The notes beneath the pieces are model-generated. The model searched no databases. It was not told the origin of the DNA and saw nothing but the letters and a program-made list of their open reading frames with translations. Shown one piece after another: positions 16,704 to 25,212 of a stretch of DNA of 50,321 bases. Source of the stretch: JACRBK01 sp964427955 (GTDB lineage: Bacteria; Chloroflexota; Anaerolineae; Aggregatilineales; Aggregatilineaceae); contig CAYRWY010000004.1 in assembly GCA_964427955.1 (NCBI GenBank), forward strand, positions 1-50,321, written 5' to 3'. Within the stretch, counting starts at the first letter, position 1, and each line of letters starts with the position of its first letter. The position numbers and the translations under genes are program-made.

Positions 16704-17708
16704 TTAACCTCTCAGCATGGAGTGAATATCGATCACGTCGCGCAGCATTCCTGCCGAAGCGCCGGTCGGACCCTGTCCGCCGCAGGTGACGGTGATGCGG
16801 CCATAGATGTCGGTATAGTAAATGATCCCCATCTCATCCCGCCCCAGGTGATAAAAAGGGTGGTCTGGCGGGAGCGGCGTGGGGGTGACGCTGGCCCGGC
16901 AGCGGCCCTCGTCCAGCCGGTCGAGGACGCCCAACAAGGCCCAGCGTTCGCCGTGGGTTTCCAGTGGAAAGATGCCTTTCACGGTGACGTCGTCCAGTGT
17001 GAGCGGCAGCTTGAGCACGGCCTGCGCGATGATGACCAGCTTGAGCGTCGTGTCCCAGCCGTCTACGTCCAGGCTCGGATCGGGTTCCGCGATGCCGAGC
17101 CGCTGCGCTTCTTCCAGCGCGCCCTCGAAGGATTGTCCCTGCGCCATCAGCGTGAGGATCAACTGGGTCGTCCCGTTCAGGACGGCTTCGACGCGCCGGA
17201 TGCTGGCCGCCGCCAGGTCGCGCCGCCCGACATTCACCGTCGGCAGTGCGCCGCCCACCGCGCCGCTGAAACGCAGTTGGGCGGTCGGGCCTGCCAACCC
17301 GGCCAGTTCCGCATAGCCAATGACCAGCGAGCTTTTGCTGGCGAGCACGGCATGTTTGCCGGTGCGCAGCGCGGTCCGCGCCAGGTCGAGGCCGGGCTGG
17401 CCGGTCTTGAGGTTGTTGGGAGTGGCTTCCAGCAGAAAATCCGCCGGGACGTTTTCGACCATGCGCTGCGGCGGCACGCCCCGCTGCCCTAGCAGTCCGA
17501 CGCCGCGCTTGTGCTCTTTGTGGCGGATGATCCGTTCCAGGTCGAGGCCGTCCGCATCAGTCAGGATGCCCGACGTGTCGGCCACGCCCACCACGTGCAG
17601 CTCCAGCCCGTACTGCTCGCGCAGGCTGGCCTCTTTGTCACGCAGCAGTCGCAAGAAATTCAGGCCGACGTTTCCCAGCCCGGTCAAGAGAGCCGTGTAG
17701 GTTTTCAT
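16704..17708 (-). CDS. Homoserine dehydrogenase family protein
   Basis: A 334-residue NAD(P)-dependent dehydrogenase. Rossmann motif GLGNVG is at 10-15. The homoserine-dehydrogenase core is plain: VLNGTTQLILTLM, AQRLGIAEPDPSLDVDGWD and GPTGASAGMLRDVIDI. Glu208, Asp214, Asp219 and Lys223 sit where the substrate and catalytic residues are found in known enzymes. The usual ANK motif is changed to ASKSS (residues 123-127). It lacks the C-terminal ACT domain, so it should not respond to threonine. Start at 17708 is preceded by AAGGATAAGGAA. It is 8 bp after GH2 and 1 bp before DinB, an odd place for a threonine/methionine pathway gene. It could be the cell's ordinary enzyme or a paralogue acting on another hydroxy acid. 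Confidence 0.87.
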   Translation of the reverse strand: MKTYTALLTGLGNVGLNFLRLLRDKEASLREQYGLELHVVGVADTSGILTDADGLDLERIIRHKEHKRGVGLLGQRGVPPQRMVENVPADFLLEATPNNLKTGQPGLDLARTALRTGKHAVLASKSSLVIGYAELAGLAGPTAQLRFSGAVGGALPTVNVGRRDLAAASIRRVEAVLNGTTQLILTLMAQGQSFEGALEEAQRLGIAEPDPSLDVDGWDTTLKLVIIAQAVLKLPLTLDDVTVKGIFPLETHGERWALLGVLDRLDEGRCRASVTPTPLPPDHPFYHLGRDEMGIIYYTDIYGRITVTCGGQGPTGASAGMLRDVIDIHSMLRG

Positions 17709-17716
17709 CGTTTTCC

Positions 17717-20380
17717 TTATCCTTCCCTGCTGGCGATCTGGATCAGGTCGTGGAGCAGGACCGTCGGCACCGGCGCCGGAGCGGCGGTCAGGACCGGGAA
17801 GGTGGTGATCACCAGCCGTCCGCTCCCCACCGGAATCCAGCCGATCAGGCCCACCGGCAGGCGCACCCATCCGACGAACAACCCGGCCAGGGTTTGATCG
17901 GCGTCCAGCCCGGTGATGATGTGCTCCGGGAAGACGCTGCGCCAGCTAAAATCGATCAGCGCGCTGTCGGGGATGCGGGTGCGGTCGGGCTGGACCCAGG
18001 CGAAGCTGCTGGCCCAGTCCCCTGACCAGGGCGTCAGGCTGCGGGCCTTGATTTCGAGACCTTCGACGGCGCCGGGTGTCGTAGCGCACAGCAGAGCTTT
18101 CCCGCCCGCTGCCACGAACTGCCGGGTGGCGTCGTCCAGGTGATCGACGATCCGTACTCCGTGTGCGGCGTCCAACTCATACCCGGCAGCGGTCAGCCGG
18201 GCCTGGACGCTGGCATCCTCCGACCACGCCCGGACCGGCGTCGTGGGACGCTGTAACGCCGCTCCGAACACGGTGATCGGCAGGCTGTTGCGCGCGATCA
18301 CGGCCCCGTCCGGCGCTTGCAGTTCCAGTTCCAGCGTGAGTTTGTCGGCCAGGGCGGAGGCCGGGGCGGTGAAGGTGATCGCGCCCGCAGGCACCACCTG
18401 GCCCGGTTCCAACGCGGGCAGTGCGAGACGGCCCTGCTGGTCGCTGCCGGTCAAGGCCCAGTGCAGCGTGGCGTGTGGATAGACCGTCCGCCCGTAGTGC
18501 GAGACCAGCGCCGTCACCTGGACGGTTTCGCCTGACCAGTAGGCCAAACGTTCCCACTGCGGCACGATCACGGTGTCAGCATTGACCTCGGCGAAGCGCC
18601 CGGCAAAGACGCGCGGATTGCGGGCCATGTCTACCAGCCCGTTGCACTCCCAGTGCAGATCGGTCCATTCGGTGATGACGTACCCGGCAAGCGGGGCTTC
18701 GGCGCGCATGACCTCGATCTCGTGCTTCAGCGCCCGGTATTCCGCCCACTGCGCTTTTTCGGCCAATCCCGACCAGGTCCCGAACGCTTTAGCCAGCCCG
18801 GCCTCCTGGAACCGCTCCTCGGCGTCGAGGGGCCAGACCACCGGCGGGTCCCACTGGTTGCCGGTATTGAACCACCAGGGATCGCCGCCGTAGGCGTCGC
18901 GCAGCAAGTCAATGTCGGGCAGGCCCCAGTTCCCGAACTCGGACACGATCAGCGGTTCCTGGCCGGTGCGCACCGCGTCGTCGTTCGGGCTGAAGGTGAA
19001 CGGCGAGCGCGCCGCAAAATACTGCATATACTCCCGCCATTGGTTCATCCCTTCGGGCATGGCGGAATAGAAGTGGTAGTCGTCGAGGTCGGTCTTGACG
19101 TGAAAGTTGATGAAGCACGCGGAGTTGTCCACGATCAGCCGGGGTGCAGCGATCTGCCGTGCCCAGTCCACCATCTCCGCCAGCCAGTGGCGATCCGCCG
19201 CCGAATTGACCAGGTCGGTGCCCCAATTTTCGTTCACGATGGTCCAGATCACGACCGAGGGGTGATTCCAGTCGCGGGCGACCATCCCGGCGAAGGTGGC
19301 CCGGACGCGATCTCCTGCCGCCTGCGTGCGCGTTTTCCAGCTCGGCACTTCCTCCCAGATCAGAATCCCTGCTTCGTCCGCCGCCTGCAAATAGCGCGGA
19401 TCGGGGATCTTGATGTGGCAGCGTAGACAGTTCAGGCCCATCGCTTTAGCCTGCTGGACCTGCTGCCGCAAAAAGTCCAGCGAAGGCGGGGTGTAGATCC
19501 CCTCAGGGTAGTAGTCCTGATCGAGGGCGCCGCGCAGGTACAGCCGGTGGCCGTTGAGCCACAGTTGGCCGTCTTTCGCTTCGAAGGTCCGGATGCCGAA
19601 CCGGACCGCCTGTTCGTCCACCGGCGTGTGCTGGCTTTCCAGGCTGACGTGCAGATGGTACAGCGCCGGGTGTTCCGGCTCCCACACCGCGGGGTTGGGC
19701 ACATTGAATTCGACCTGAGCGGCGGTTTGATCGGGAGCCAGCGCCGTGATCACCTCAGCCGCCGGAAACCCGTCCGGGGCCAGGCAGCGCGTCACCAGGC
19801 GGGCCTGATCGGGGATCGCGCTGAGTTCGACCGCCACGCTCACCTGTCCGGTCAGTCCGTGCGGCGTGGCGCGCACCGCCTGGATGAAGGCTGGGTTCCG
19901 GGCTTCCAGGTATACGGACTGCCAGATGCCACCAATCGGACCATACCAGGACTGCTTGCCGTGCGGAATTTCCCCGAAAGGAAATTCGGGGAAAATATCG
20001 CCGTCGCCAGGGGCCGGATCGACCACCCGGATCACGATGTCGTTGCTGCCGCCGGGGTGGAGCGCGGCGGAGATGTCGAATTCGAAGGGCAGATAGCCGC
20101 CTTCGTGGTCTCCCACCCACTGGCCGTTGATCCAGACCTGGGTGAAGTAATCCGCAGCGCCGATGCACAAAAATACGGCCTGCCCTGCCCAGGCGGGATC
20201 GACCGCGACCGCGCGCCGGTACCAACCGACCCCCGCCGCCAGGTGCAGATCGTCGAACTGCGCCTGCCAGGGGCCTGGCACCTGAATCGTGCGCCAGGTG
20301 GTGATCTGCTCCAGGCCCCGTTGGCCGGTGGAATCAAGCTGGAACTGCCACGAACCATCTAACGCTAGCCGTTGTCTCAT
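17717..20380 (-). CDS. GH2 family glycoside hydrolase
   Basis: An 887-residue family 2 enzyme. An N-terminal sugar-binding jelly roll (about 1-170; LDGSWQFQLD, GVGWYRRAVAV, VWINGQWVGDHEGGYLPFEFD) is followed by an immunoglobulin-like domain and the TIM barrel. The acid/base is Glu384 (WTIVNENWG) and the nucleophile Glu481 (LIVSEFGNWG). About 250 residues beyond the barrel form further beta domains of unclear role. There is no signal peptide, so it is intracellular. The residues fit beta-galactosidase, glucuronidase or mannosidase branches; I cannot choose. AGGAG precedes the ATG. It heads a tight leftward cluster with the homoserine-dehydrogenase-like, DinB and FAH genes and is divergent from GH127. 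Confidence 0.92.
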   Translation of the reverse strand: MRQRLALDGSWQFQLDSTGQRGLEQITTWRTIQVPGPWQAQFDDLHLAAGVGWYRRAVAVDPAWAGQAVFLCIGAADYFTQVWINGQWVGDHEGGYLPFEFDISAALHPGGSNDIVIRVVDPAPGDGDIFPEFPFGEIPHGKQSWYGPIGGIWQSVYLEARNPAFIQAVRATPHGLTGQVSVAVELSAIPDQARLVTRCLAPDGFPAAEVITALAPDQTAAQVEFNVPNPAVWEPEHPALYHLHVSLESQHTPVDEQAVRFGIRTFEAKDGQLWLNGHRLYLRGALDQDYYPEGIYTPPSLDFLRQQVQQAKAMGLNCLRCHIKIPDPRYLQAADEAGILIWEEVPSWKTRTQAAGDRVRATFAGMVARDWNHPSVVIWTIVNENWGTDLVNSAADRHWLAEMVDWARQIAAPRLIVDNSACFINFHVKTDLDDYHFYSAMPEGMNQWREYMQYFAARSPFTFSPNDDAVRTGQEPLIVSEFGNWGLPDIDLLRDAYGGDPWWFNTGNQWDPPVVWPLDAEERFQEAGLAKAFGTWSGLAEKAQWAEYRALKHEIEVMRAEAPLAGYVITEWTDLHWECNGLVDMARNPRVFAGRFAEVNADTVIVPQWERLAYWSGETVQVTALVSHYGRTVYPHATLHWALTGSDQQGRLALPALEPGQVVPAGAITFTAPASALADKLTLELELQAPDGAVIARNSLPITVFGAALQRPTTPVRAWSEDASVQARLTAAGYELDAAHGVRIVDHLDDATRQFVAAGGKALLCATTPGAVEGLEIKARSLTPWSGDWASSFAWVQPDRTRIPDSALIDFSWRSVFPEHIITGLDADQTLAGLFVGWVRLPVGLIGWIPVGSGRLVITTFPVLTAAPAPVPTVLLHDLIQIASREG

Positions 20381-20416
20381 GGGGGGTGCTCCTGGTTGGG
20401 ATCAAGTTAACCGGTG

Positions 20417-20450
20417 ATTATACCGGCTCTGCCGTGGATGTGGAGAGCCG
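20417..20450 (-). promoter_or_regulatory. Candidate GH2 promoter with inverted repeat
   Basis: A perfect TATAAT lies on the leftward strand (20422-20417) 37 bp before the GH2 start, but no good -35 box accompanies it. CGGCTCT (20424-20430) and AGAGCCG (20444-20450) form an inverted repeat just upstream, and CCGGT/ACCGG arms flank the -10 box. This arrangement suggests activator or repressor control rather than a strong constitutive promoter. Confidence 0.45.
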
Positions 20451-20473
20451 TCCGTCACTAAAAATCCGGAGGC

Positions 20474-20506
20474 TTGATCTGCCGGAGGGTCGTGGCTACA
20501 CTAGCC
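20474..20506 (+). promoter_or_regulatory. GH127 promoter with operator-like repeat
   Basis: TTGATC (20474-20479), a 17-bp spacer and TACACT (20497-20502) make a good promoter reading into GH127. GGCTA-CAC-TAGCC (20494-20506) is a perfect inverted repeat covering the -10 box, where a bound repressor would block polymerase. Confidence 0.6.
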
Positions 20507-20550
20507 GCAGGCGTACGGCGACGATTGCCTGGACAGCATAGGAGAATTTT

Positions 20551-22404
20551 ATGAGCACTCGATGGCGTTCGTTCGGGCCAGAACAGGTTCAGCTTTTGCC
20601 CGGTTTGTTCAAAGATCGCTTTGATCTGAACCTGAATTATGTAATGAGTTTGCGCGACGACAACTTACTCCAGAATTTCTATCTTGAAGCGGCTATCAAA
20701 AAAGACTTTCACGGCGCCTTTCGCGTCACCGCCCACGGCAATCCGGGCGCGGGCGATGATCGCCACTGGGGTTGGGAATCGCCTACCTGCGAAGCGCGCG
20801 GCCATTTTTTGGGGCACTGGCTCTCTGCTGCCGCCCGCCTGTACAAGACGACCGGCAGCCCGGACATCAAGCTGAAGGCCGATCACATCGTTGCGGAACT
20901 GGGCCGCTGCCAGCAGAAAAATGGGGGTGGGTGGGTCGGATCGATCCCGGAAAAGTATCTGCGCTGGACGGCAGAGGGCACGCCTACCTGGGCTCCCCAG
21001 TACGTGCATCACAAGACGCTGATGGGCCTGTACGAGATGTACACCTGGGCGGGCAATGCCGAGGCGCTGCGCATGGCCGACGAGTTCGCCGGTTGGTTCT
21101 ACCGCTGGACCCGGCCCTTCTCGCGCGAGCAGATGGACGATATTCTCGACACCGAGACGGGCGGAATGCTCGAAATCTGGGCGGATCTCTACGCGGCGAC
21201 TGGCGACCACGAGAAGTATGGGGCGCTGATCGAACGTTATACGCGCTCGCGCTTTTTCGATCCGCTCGTCGCCGGTTGTGACGTGCTGACCAACATGCAC
21301 GCGAACACCACGATTCCTGAGATCCAGGGTGCGGCCCGGCTGTACGAAGTCACCGGCGACGACCGCTGGCGGCAGATCGTCGAAGCCTACTGGAAAAGCG
21401 CCGTGACGGATCGCGGGGCGTTCTGCACCGGCGGGCAGTCCAGCGGCGAGATCTGGACCCCGCCGTTCGAGTTCTCGGCACGGCTGGGAGACAAGACCCA
21501 GGAACACTGCACCGTCTTTAACATGATCCGCCTGGCCGATTACCTGTTGCGCTGGACCGGCGATCCGGTCTATGCCGACTACATCGAGCGCAATCTCTAC
21601 AACGGCATTCTCGCCCAGCAGCATCCGCGCACGGGCATGATCGCCTACTTCCTGCCGCTGCACGCGGGGGCGAAGAAACTGTGGGGATCACCTACCTATG
21701 ACTTCTGGTGCTGCCACGGCTCGCTCGTGCAGGCACATACGTACCACCATACGCTGGCCTGTTATCAGGACGGCGCGGGGATCGTGATCAGCCAGTACAT
21801 TCCCACCGTGTTGCAGACCGACTATGACGGCGTGGCGGTCACCCTCCGGCAGAACTTCACCCATACGACTGCCGGGTCGATCAATGCCCACGCTGCCGCT
21901 GCGCCGGACCGCCACCGTCCGGACGGCTGGCGCGTCAATTTGCAGGTCAACTGCGCGCAGCCGGTCGAATTCACGCTCACGCTGCGGCTGCCCTGGTGGC
22001 TGAGCGGCTCGCCCGCCTTGACCATCGATGGGGAAACCGTTCCAGTGCGCCAGGGCGCGTCGGAATTTGTCCCAATCCGGCGGACCTGGGCACAGAATAC
22101 GATCACGCTGGAGCTGCCCAAGTGTCTCTACACCGCGCCGCTGCCCGATGCGCCCGACATCTGCGCGTTCATGGATGGCCCGATCGTGCTGGCCGGGTTG
22201 TGCGGCGAAGAACGGCGGCTGGTGGGTGATCCGGACGACGCGTCGTCGCTGCTGGTGCCGGATAACGAGCGGGAGTGGGGGACCTGGCTGCCGGGTTACC
22301 GGGCCCGCCATCAGGACCGTGGTCTGCGCTTCAAGCCTCTGTATGACATCGCCGACGAAACGTACACCGTTTACTTCCCCATCCAACCCGCCGCGCCACG
22401 TTGA
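20551..22404 (+). CDS. GH127 beta-L-arabinofuranosidase
   Basis: A 617-residue family 127 (formerly DUF1680) enzyme that frees L-arabinofuranose from beta-linked arabino-oligosaccharides. The (alpha/alpha)6 barrel is followed by beta-sandwich domains after about residue 420. The zinc-cysteine catalytic centre is visible: Glu318 and Cys320 (QEHCTVFNM) with Cys387 and Cys388 (DFWCCHG). In characterised members this E-x-C plus C-C set binds zinc, and one of the paired cysteines is the nucleophile. AGGAG precedes the ATG. There is no signal peptide. It has its own promoter and a terminator at 22412-22445, so it is a single-gene unit between GH2 and the LacI operon. Confidence 0.94.
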   Translation: MSTRWRSFGPEQVQLLPGLFKDRFDLNLNYVMSLRDDNLLQNFYLEAAIKKDFHGAFRVTAHGNPGAGDDRHWGWESPTCEARGHFLGHWLSAAARLYKTTGSPDIKLKADHIVAELGRCQQKNGGGWVGSIPEKYLRWTAEGTPTWAPQYVHHKTLMGLYEMYTWAGNAEALRMADEFAGWFYRWTRPFSREQMDDILDTETGGMLEIWADLYAATGDHEKYGALIERYTRSRFFDPLVAGCDVLTNMHANTTIPEIQGAARLYEVTGDDRWRQIVEAYWKSAVTDRGAFCTGGQSSGEIWTPPFEFSARLGDKTQEHCTVFNMIRLADYLLRWTGDPVYADYIERNLYNGILAQQHPRTGMIAYFLPLHAGAKKLWGSPTYDFWCCHGSLVQAHTYHHTLACYQDGAGIVISQYIPTVLQTDYDGVAVTLRQNFTHTTAGSINAHAAAAPDRHRPDGWRVNLQVNCAQPVEFTLTLRLPWWLSGSPALTIDGETVPVRQGASEFVPIRRTWAQNTITLELPKCLYTAPLPDAPDICAFMDGPIVLAGLCGEERRLVGDPDDASSLLVPDNEREWGTWLPGYRARHQDRGLRFKPLYDIADETYTVYFPIQPAAPR

Positions 22405-22411
22405 TCGAGAC

Positions 22412-22445
22412 AGGGGGCGGGTCGTGCACCTGCCCCTTGTTTTGT
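22412..22445 (+). terminator. Intrinsic terminator after GH127
   Basis: A GC-rich stem (22412-22422 with 22428-22438, with G-U pairs) closes a 5-nt loop CGTGC and runs into TTGTTTTGT. It begins 8 bp after the GH127 stop and separates that gene from the LacI operon. Confidence 0.8.
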
Positions 22446-22489
22446 ACGCCCCAATTGATGCGGCGTTTCCAAACAGAAATAGCTCCTGC

Positions 22490-22518
22490 TTGACAAAAAT
22501 AAAAAACTCGAATACGCT
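22490..22518 (+). promoter_or_regulatory. Candidate promoter of the LacI-importer-GH3 operon
   Basis: TTGACA (22490-22495), a 17-bp spacer and TACGCT (22513-22518) point towards the LacI gene at 22681. The -10 box is weak, and an operator begins 3 bp after it. The leader would be about 155 nt. Confidence 0.55.
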
Positions 22519-22520
22519 AT

Positions 22521-22536
22521 TTGCAAGCGTTTGCAA
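22521..22536. promoter_or_regulatory. LacI-type operator 1
   Basis: TTGCAAGCGTTTGCAA is palindromic at 14 of 16 positions around a central CG, the classical LacI/GalR-family operator shape. It covers the expected transcription start. The adjacent LacI gene is the obvious ligand, giving autoregulation. Confidence 0.75.
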
Positions 22537-22573
22537 TAAAAACATGGCGCGACAATTTCATAAAACTGCACAT

Positions 22574-22591
22574 CTGTACAGATCTGTACAG
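22574..22591. promoter_or_regulatory. 18-bp perfect palindrome CTGTACAGATCTGTACAG
   Basis: An 18-bp perfect palindrome made of two CTGTACAG palindromes joined by AT. It lies between the two LacI-type operators and has a different sequence, so it probably binds another regulator or forms a cruciform or RNA hairpin in the leader. TGTAC recurs at 22443-22447 and 22611-22615. Confidence 0.6.
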
Positions 22592-22640
22592 GGGTAATTG
22601 TCTTTGTTGTTGTACGAAGACGTTTTTTTAGCCCCATTTC

Positions 22641-22654
22641 TGCAAACGTTTACA
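22641..22654. promoter_or_regulatory. LacI-type operator 2
   Basis: TGCAAACGTTTACA, with a perfect AAACGTTT core, matches LacI-family operators and shares the half-site TGCAAACG with operator 1. The centres of the two are about 119 bp apart, which would allow repression by looping. It lies 26 bp before the LacI start codon. Confidence 0.75.
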
Positions 22655-22680
22655 AAATGACCTAATTAAAGGATAGTCTT

Positions 22681-23712
22681 GTGTCCGGTCGAGAGCCACG
22701 CGGGCCATTCAGCGTCACCATTATTGATGTAGCACGGGAAGCAGGCGTTTCTTATGCTACGGTTTCACGGGTGATCAATGGCTACGAGTTCGTCAAGGAA
22801 GAAACCCGTCAGCGGGTGCTTGCGGCGGCTGACCGGCTGGGCTATGTGGCCAATCAACAGGCGCGCAGCCTGGCGGGCGGCAAGACCCGCGTGATCGGGC
22901 TGTTGGTGCCTGGCCTGGATAACGGCTACGTGGGTGAAGTGGCGCGCGGGGTGGACGAAGAAATCGCCCGCGCCGAATACGAAATGATCCTCTACACCAC
23001 CCACCGTAATGAGAGCAAAGAGCGATCCTACGCGGTCAAACTCACCAAAGGGCTGTCGGATGGCCTGCTCCTGGTGGTGCCCCTGGTGACCGGCGAATAC
23101 CTGGAAGCCCTTCGCGAACAGCAGTTCCCTTATGTGCTCATCGATCAGACCGATCCCGCCAACCAGAGCCACGTGGTAGACAGCACCAACTGGCAGGGCG
23201 CCTATGAAGCGACCCAGTATCTGATCGGGCTGGGCCACGAACGCATTGGTTTTATCACCGGCTTGATGTCCCTCAACAGTGCCGTCGAACGCCTGGAAGG
23301 CTATAAGGCGGCGCTCCAGGATCATCACCTTCCCTTAGATCCCTCCCTGATCGCCCCCGGCGATTTCTGGCAGCCCAGCGGTGTCAGTGCGGCCAACCAA
23401 CTGCTCGATCTGCCGAAACGCCCGACGGCGATTTTCGCCTCCAACGATCTCTCGGCGTTTGGCGTGATGGAAGCCATTCGAGAGCGCGGACTGGATATCC
23501 CTGACGACATTTCCGTGGTCGGTTTTGACGATATGCCCCAGTCTTCGTTGGTTTACCCGCGGCTGACCACCGTTCGCCAGCCGCTGGATCAGATGGGTCG
23601 TGTCGCGGCACGGATGCTCATCGAAGAAATCGAACATCCCCGGCACACCCCTCGTCGTGTGACGTTATCTACGAGTCTCATCATTCGAGAGTCATGCCGT
23701 TCGCCAAAATAA
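22681..23712 (+). CDS. LacI-family transcriptional regulator
   Basis: A 343-residue repressor starting at GTG 22681, with AAAGGA seven nt before it. The helix-turn-helix and hinge fill about residues 12-66 (TIIDVAREAGVSYATVSRVINGYEFVKEETRQRV, then ARSLAGGKTRVIGLLVP). A Peripla_BP_3-type effector domain follows (GFITGLMSLNSAVERLEGYKAAL, AIFASNDLSAFGVMEAIRERG, VVGFDDMPQSSLVYPRLTTVRQP). It heads the operon with a binding protein, two permeases and GH3, and two LacI-type operators lie upstream. Its inducer is probably the imported beta-glucoside or xyloside. A strong ribosome-binding sequence without a start codon follows its stop. Confidence 0.95.
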   Translation: MSGREPRGPFSVTIIDVAREAGVSYATVSRVINGYEFVKEETRQRVLAAADRLGYVANQQARSLAGGKTRVIGLLVPGLDNGYVGEVARGVDEEIARAEYEMILYTTHRNESKERSYAVKLTKGLSDGLLLVVPLVTGEYLEALREQQFPYVLIDQTDPANQSHVVDSTNWQGAYEATQYLIGLGHERIGFITGLMSLNSAVERLEGYKAALQDHHLPLDPSLIAPGDFWQPSGVSAANQLLDLPKRPTAIFASNDLSAFGVMEAIRERGLDIPDDISVVGFDDMPQSSLVYPRLTTVRQPLDQMGRVAARMLIEEIEHPRHTPRRVTLSTSLIIRESCRSPK

Positions 23713-23722
23713 GAAGGAGGTG
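23713..23722 (+). other. Orphan Shine-Dalgarno sequence after the LacI gene
   Basis: GAAGGAGGTG follows the LacI stop directly and complements the 16S rRNA 3' end over eight or more bases. No ATG, GTG or TTG stands at normal distance. The real binding-protein start is 87 bp further on with its own AAGGAG. It may be a ribosome standby site or the relic of a lost gene. Confidence 0.5.
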
Positions 23723-23808
23723 TACCAAACCCTTAGACAAACCACGGCAGTTCTGATCCAAAAAACGCAGGGAAGTGTTAGTCCAATAACAAGGAGCTTA
23801 AGCAACCC

Positions 23809-25098
23809 ATGTCCAAAAAAATCGGTCTGTTTTTGATCGTTGCCCTGGCCCTGTCGCTGATGCCCGCGTTTGGCTCGGCGAAGGCGCAGGACAAAGTCAC
23901 CGTTCGTTGGTGGCACATCGATACGTCTGACGCACAGCAGGCGGTCTGGCAGGGCATCGCCGACGCCTATATGGCGCAGAATCCCAATGTCAACATCGAG
24001 ATCACCGTCCTGGAAAATGAAGCCTTCAAAGCCCGCCTGGTGACCGTGATGCAGGCCGACGACCCGCCCGATATCTTCCGGAGCTGGGGTGGTGGCGTGC
24101 TGTGGCAGTATGCCGATGCCGGTTTGGTCCGCAATATCGCCCCCGAACTGGAAGGCGAATGGAAAGATTCCTTCTCGGCTAAGTCCGCCCTGGAACTGTA
24201 CGGCCAGAACGGCGAATACTACGGCGTGCCGTATACCTGGGGCGCTGTCGGCCTGTGGTACAACAAGGGCCTCTTCGAGAAGGCTGGACTTGATCCTGAG
24301 AATCCGCCTGCGACCTGGACCGATTTCCTGGCCGCCGTGCAGGCCCTGAAGGACTCCGGCGTGGCTCCTATCGCCGTGGGCGAAGCTGACCGTTGGCCCG
24401 GCCAATTCTGGTGGATCTATACCGCGATCCGTGAAGGTGGCCAGGACGCTTTCCTGAAGGCGTACAGCCGTGAAGGTTCCTTCACCGACGAGGCGTTCGT
24501 CAAGGCTGGCGAGGACCTCAAAGCCCTGGTTGATCTCAAGCCCTTCCCCGAAGGCTACATGGGCATGAACTACAGCGACGCGCAGACCCAGATGCTCGAC
24601 CAGACCGCGGCCATGGAACTGATGGGCCAGTGGGCACCCGGCGCGTACAATGGGACCGATGCTGACAAGTACGCCGTGCTGCAACCCCAACTCGGTTGGT
24701 TCCCCTTCCCCGTCATTGAGGGCGGCGCGGGCAACCCCACCGACGTGCTCGGCGGTGGTGATGGTTGGGCCGTGGGCAAGAATGCCTCGGACGAGGCCGT
24801 GGACTTCTTGAAGTTCCTGACCAATGCCGAAAATCAGAAGATCGAGGCGCAGTCGGTGCTGTCGACCATCCCGACTGTGGCGGCGGCAGAGGAAGTGATC
24901 ACCGATCCGATGCTGCTCCAGGTGCTGAAGGCCCGTAACGAAGCCCCGTACTTCCAGCTTTATTACGACCAGTTCCTGCCTCCGGCGTGCGCCACGGCAG
25001 TGCTCGACGCGACCGAAGGTCTCTTTGCCGGGACGCTGTCTCCCGAAGATGCCGCCGCGACCCTTGAAGACGCTGCGGCGATGGAACTTGATCAGTAA
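23809..25098 (+). CDS. ABC sugar transporter substrate-binding protein
   Basis: A 429-residue family 1 solute-binding protein. The signal peptide (MSKKIGLFLIVALALSLMPA) ends at AKAQD; there is no lipobox cysteine. Mature motifs include VTVRWWHIDTSDAQQAVWQGI, DDPPDIFRSWGGG, YYGVPYTWGAVGLWYNKGLF and VLGGGDGWAVGKNA, typical of oligosaccharide-binding proteins. AAGGAG lies 12 nt before the ATG, rather far. It is followed by a hairpin and two permeases, then GH3, so a beta-glucoside or beta-xyloside is the likely cargo. Confidence 0.94.
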   Translation: MSKKIGLFLIVALALSLMPAFGSAKAQDKVTVRWWHIDTSDAQQAVWQGIADAYMAQNPNVNIEITVLENEAFKARLVTVMQADDPPDIFRSWGGGVLWQYADAGLVRNIAPELEGEWKDSFSAKSALELYGQNGEYYGVPYTWGAVGLWYNKGLFEKAGLDPENPPATWTDFLAAVQALKDSGVAPIAVGEADRWPGQFWWIYTAIREGGQDAFLKAYSREGSFTDEAFVKAGEDLKALVDLKPFPEGYMGMNYSDAQTQMLDQTAAMELMGQWAPGAYNGTDADKYAVLQPQLGWFPFPVIEGGAGNPTDVLGGGDGWAVGKNASDEAVDFLKFLTNAENQKIEAQSVLSTIPTVAAAEEVITDPMLLQVLKARNEAPYFQLYYDQFLPPACATAVLDATEGLFAGTLSPEDAAATLEDAAAMELDQ

Positions 25099-25119
25099 GT
25101 TGGTCTAGAAAAAACGGAA

Positions 25120-25164
25120 GGTGCGGAACGGCAGTTTCCCCTAAGAATCAAGCCGTTCTGCACC
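25120..25164 (+). other. Intercistronic hairpin after the binding-protein gene
   Basis: GGTGCGGAACGGC (25120-25132) pairs with GCCGTTCTGCACC (25152-25164) over 13 positions with one G-U pair, around a 19-nt loop. No T-run follows, so it is probably not a full terminator. In many sugar operons such a structure stabilises the binding-protein mRNA and reduces permease expression. Confidence 0.7.
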
Positions 25165-25212
25165 CTCCCTACTGGGAAGAACCCATCGCATAAGTTTATC
25201 AGGAACAATCTC

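Noticed and set aside
22405..22680. Riboswitch in the long LacI leader
   Set aside because: The palindromes fit protein operators better; no known riboswitch core was recognised.
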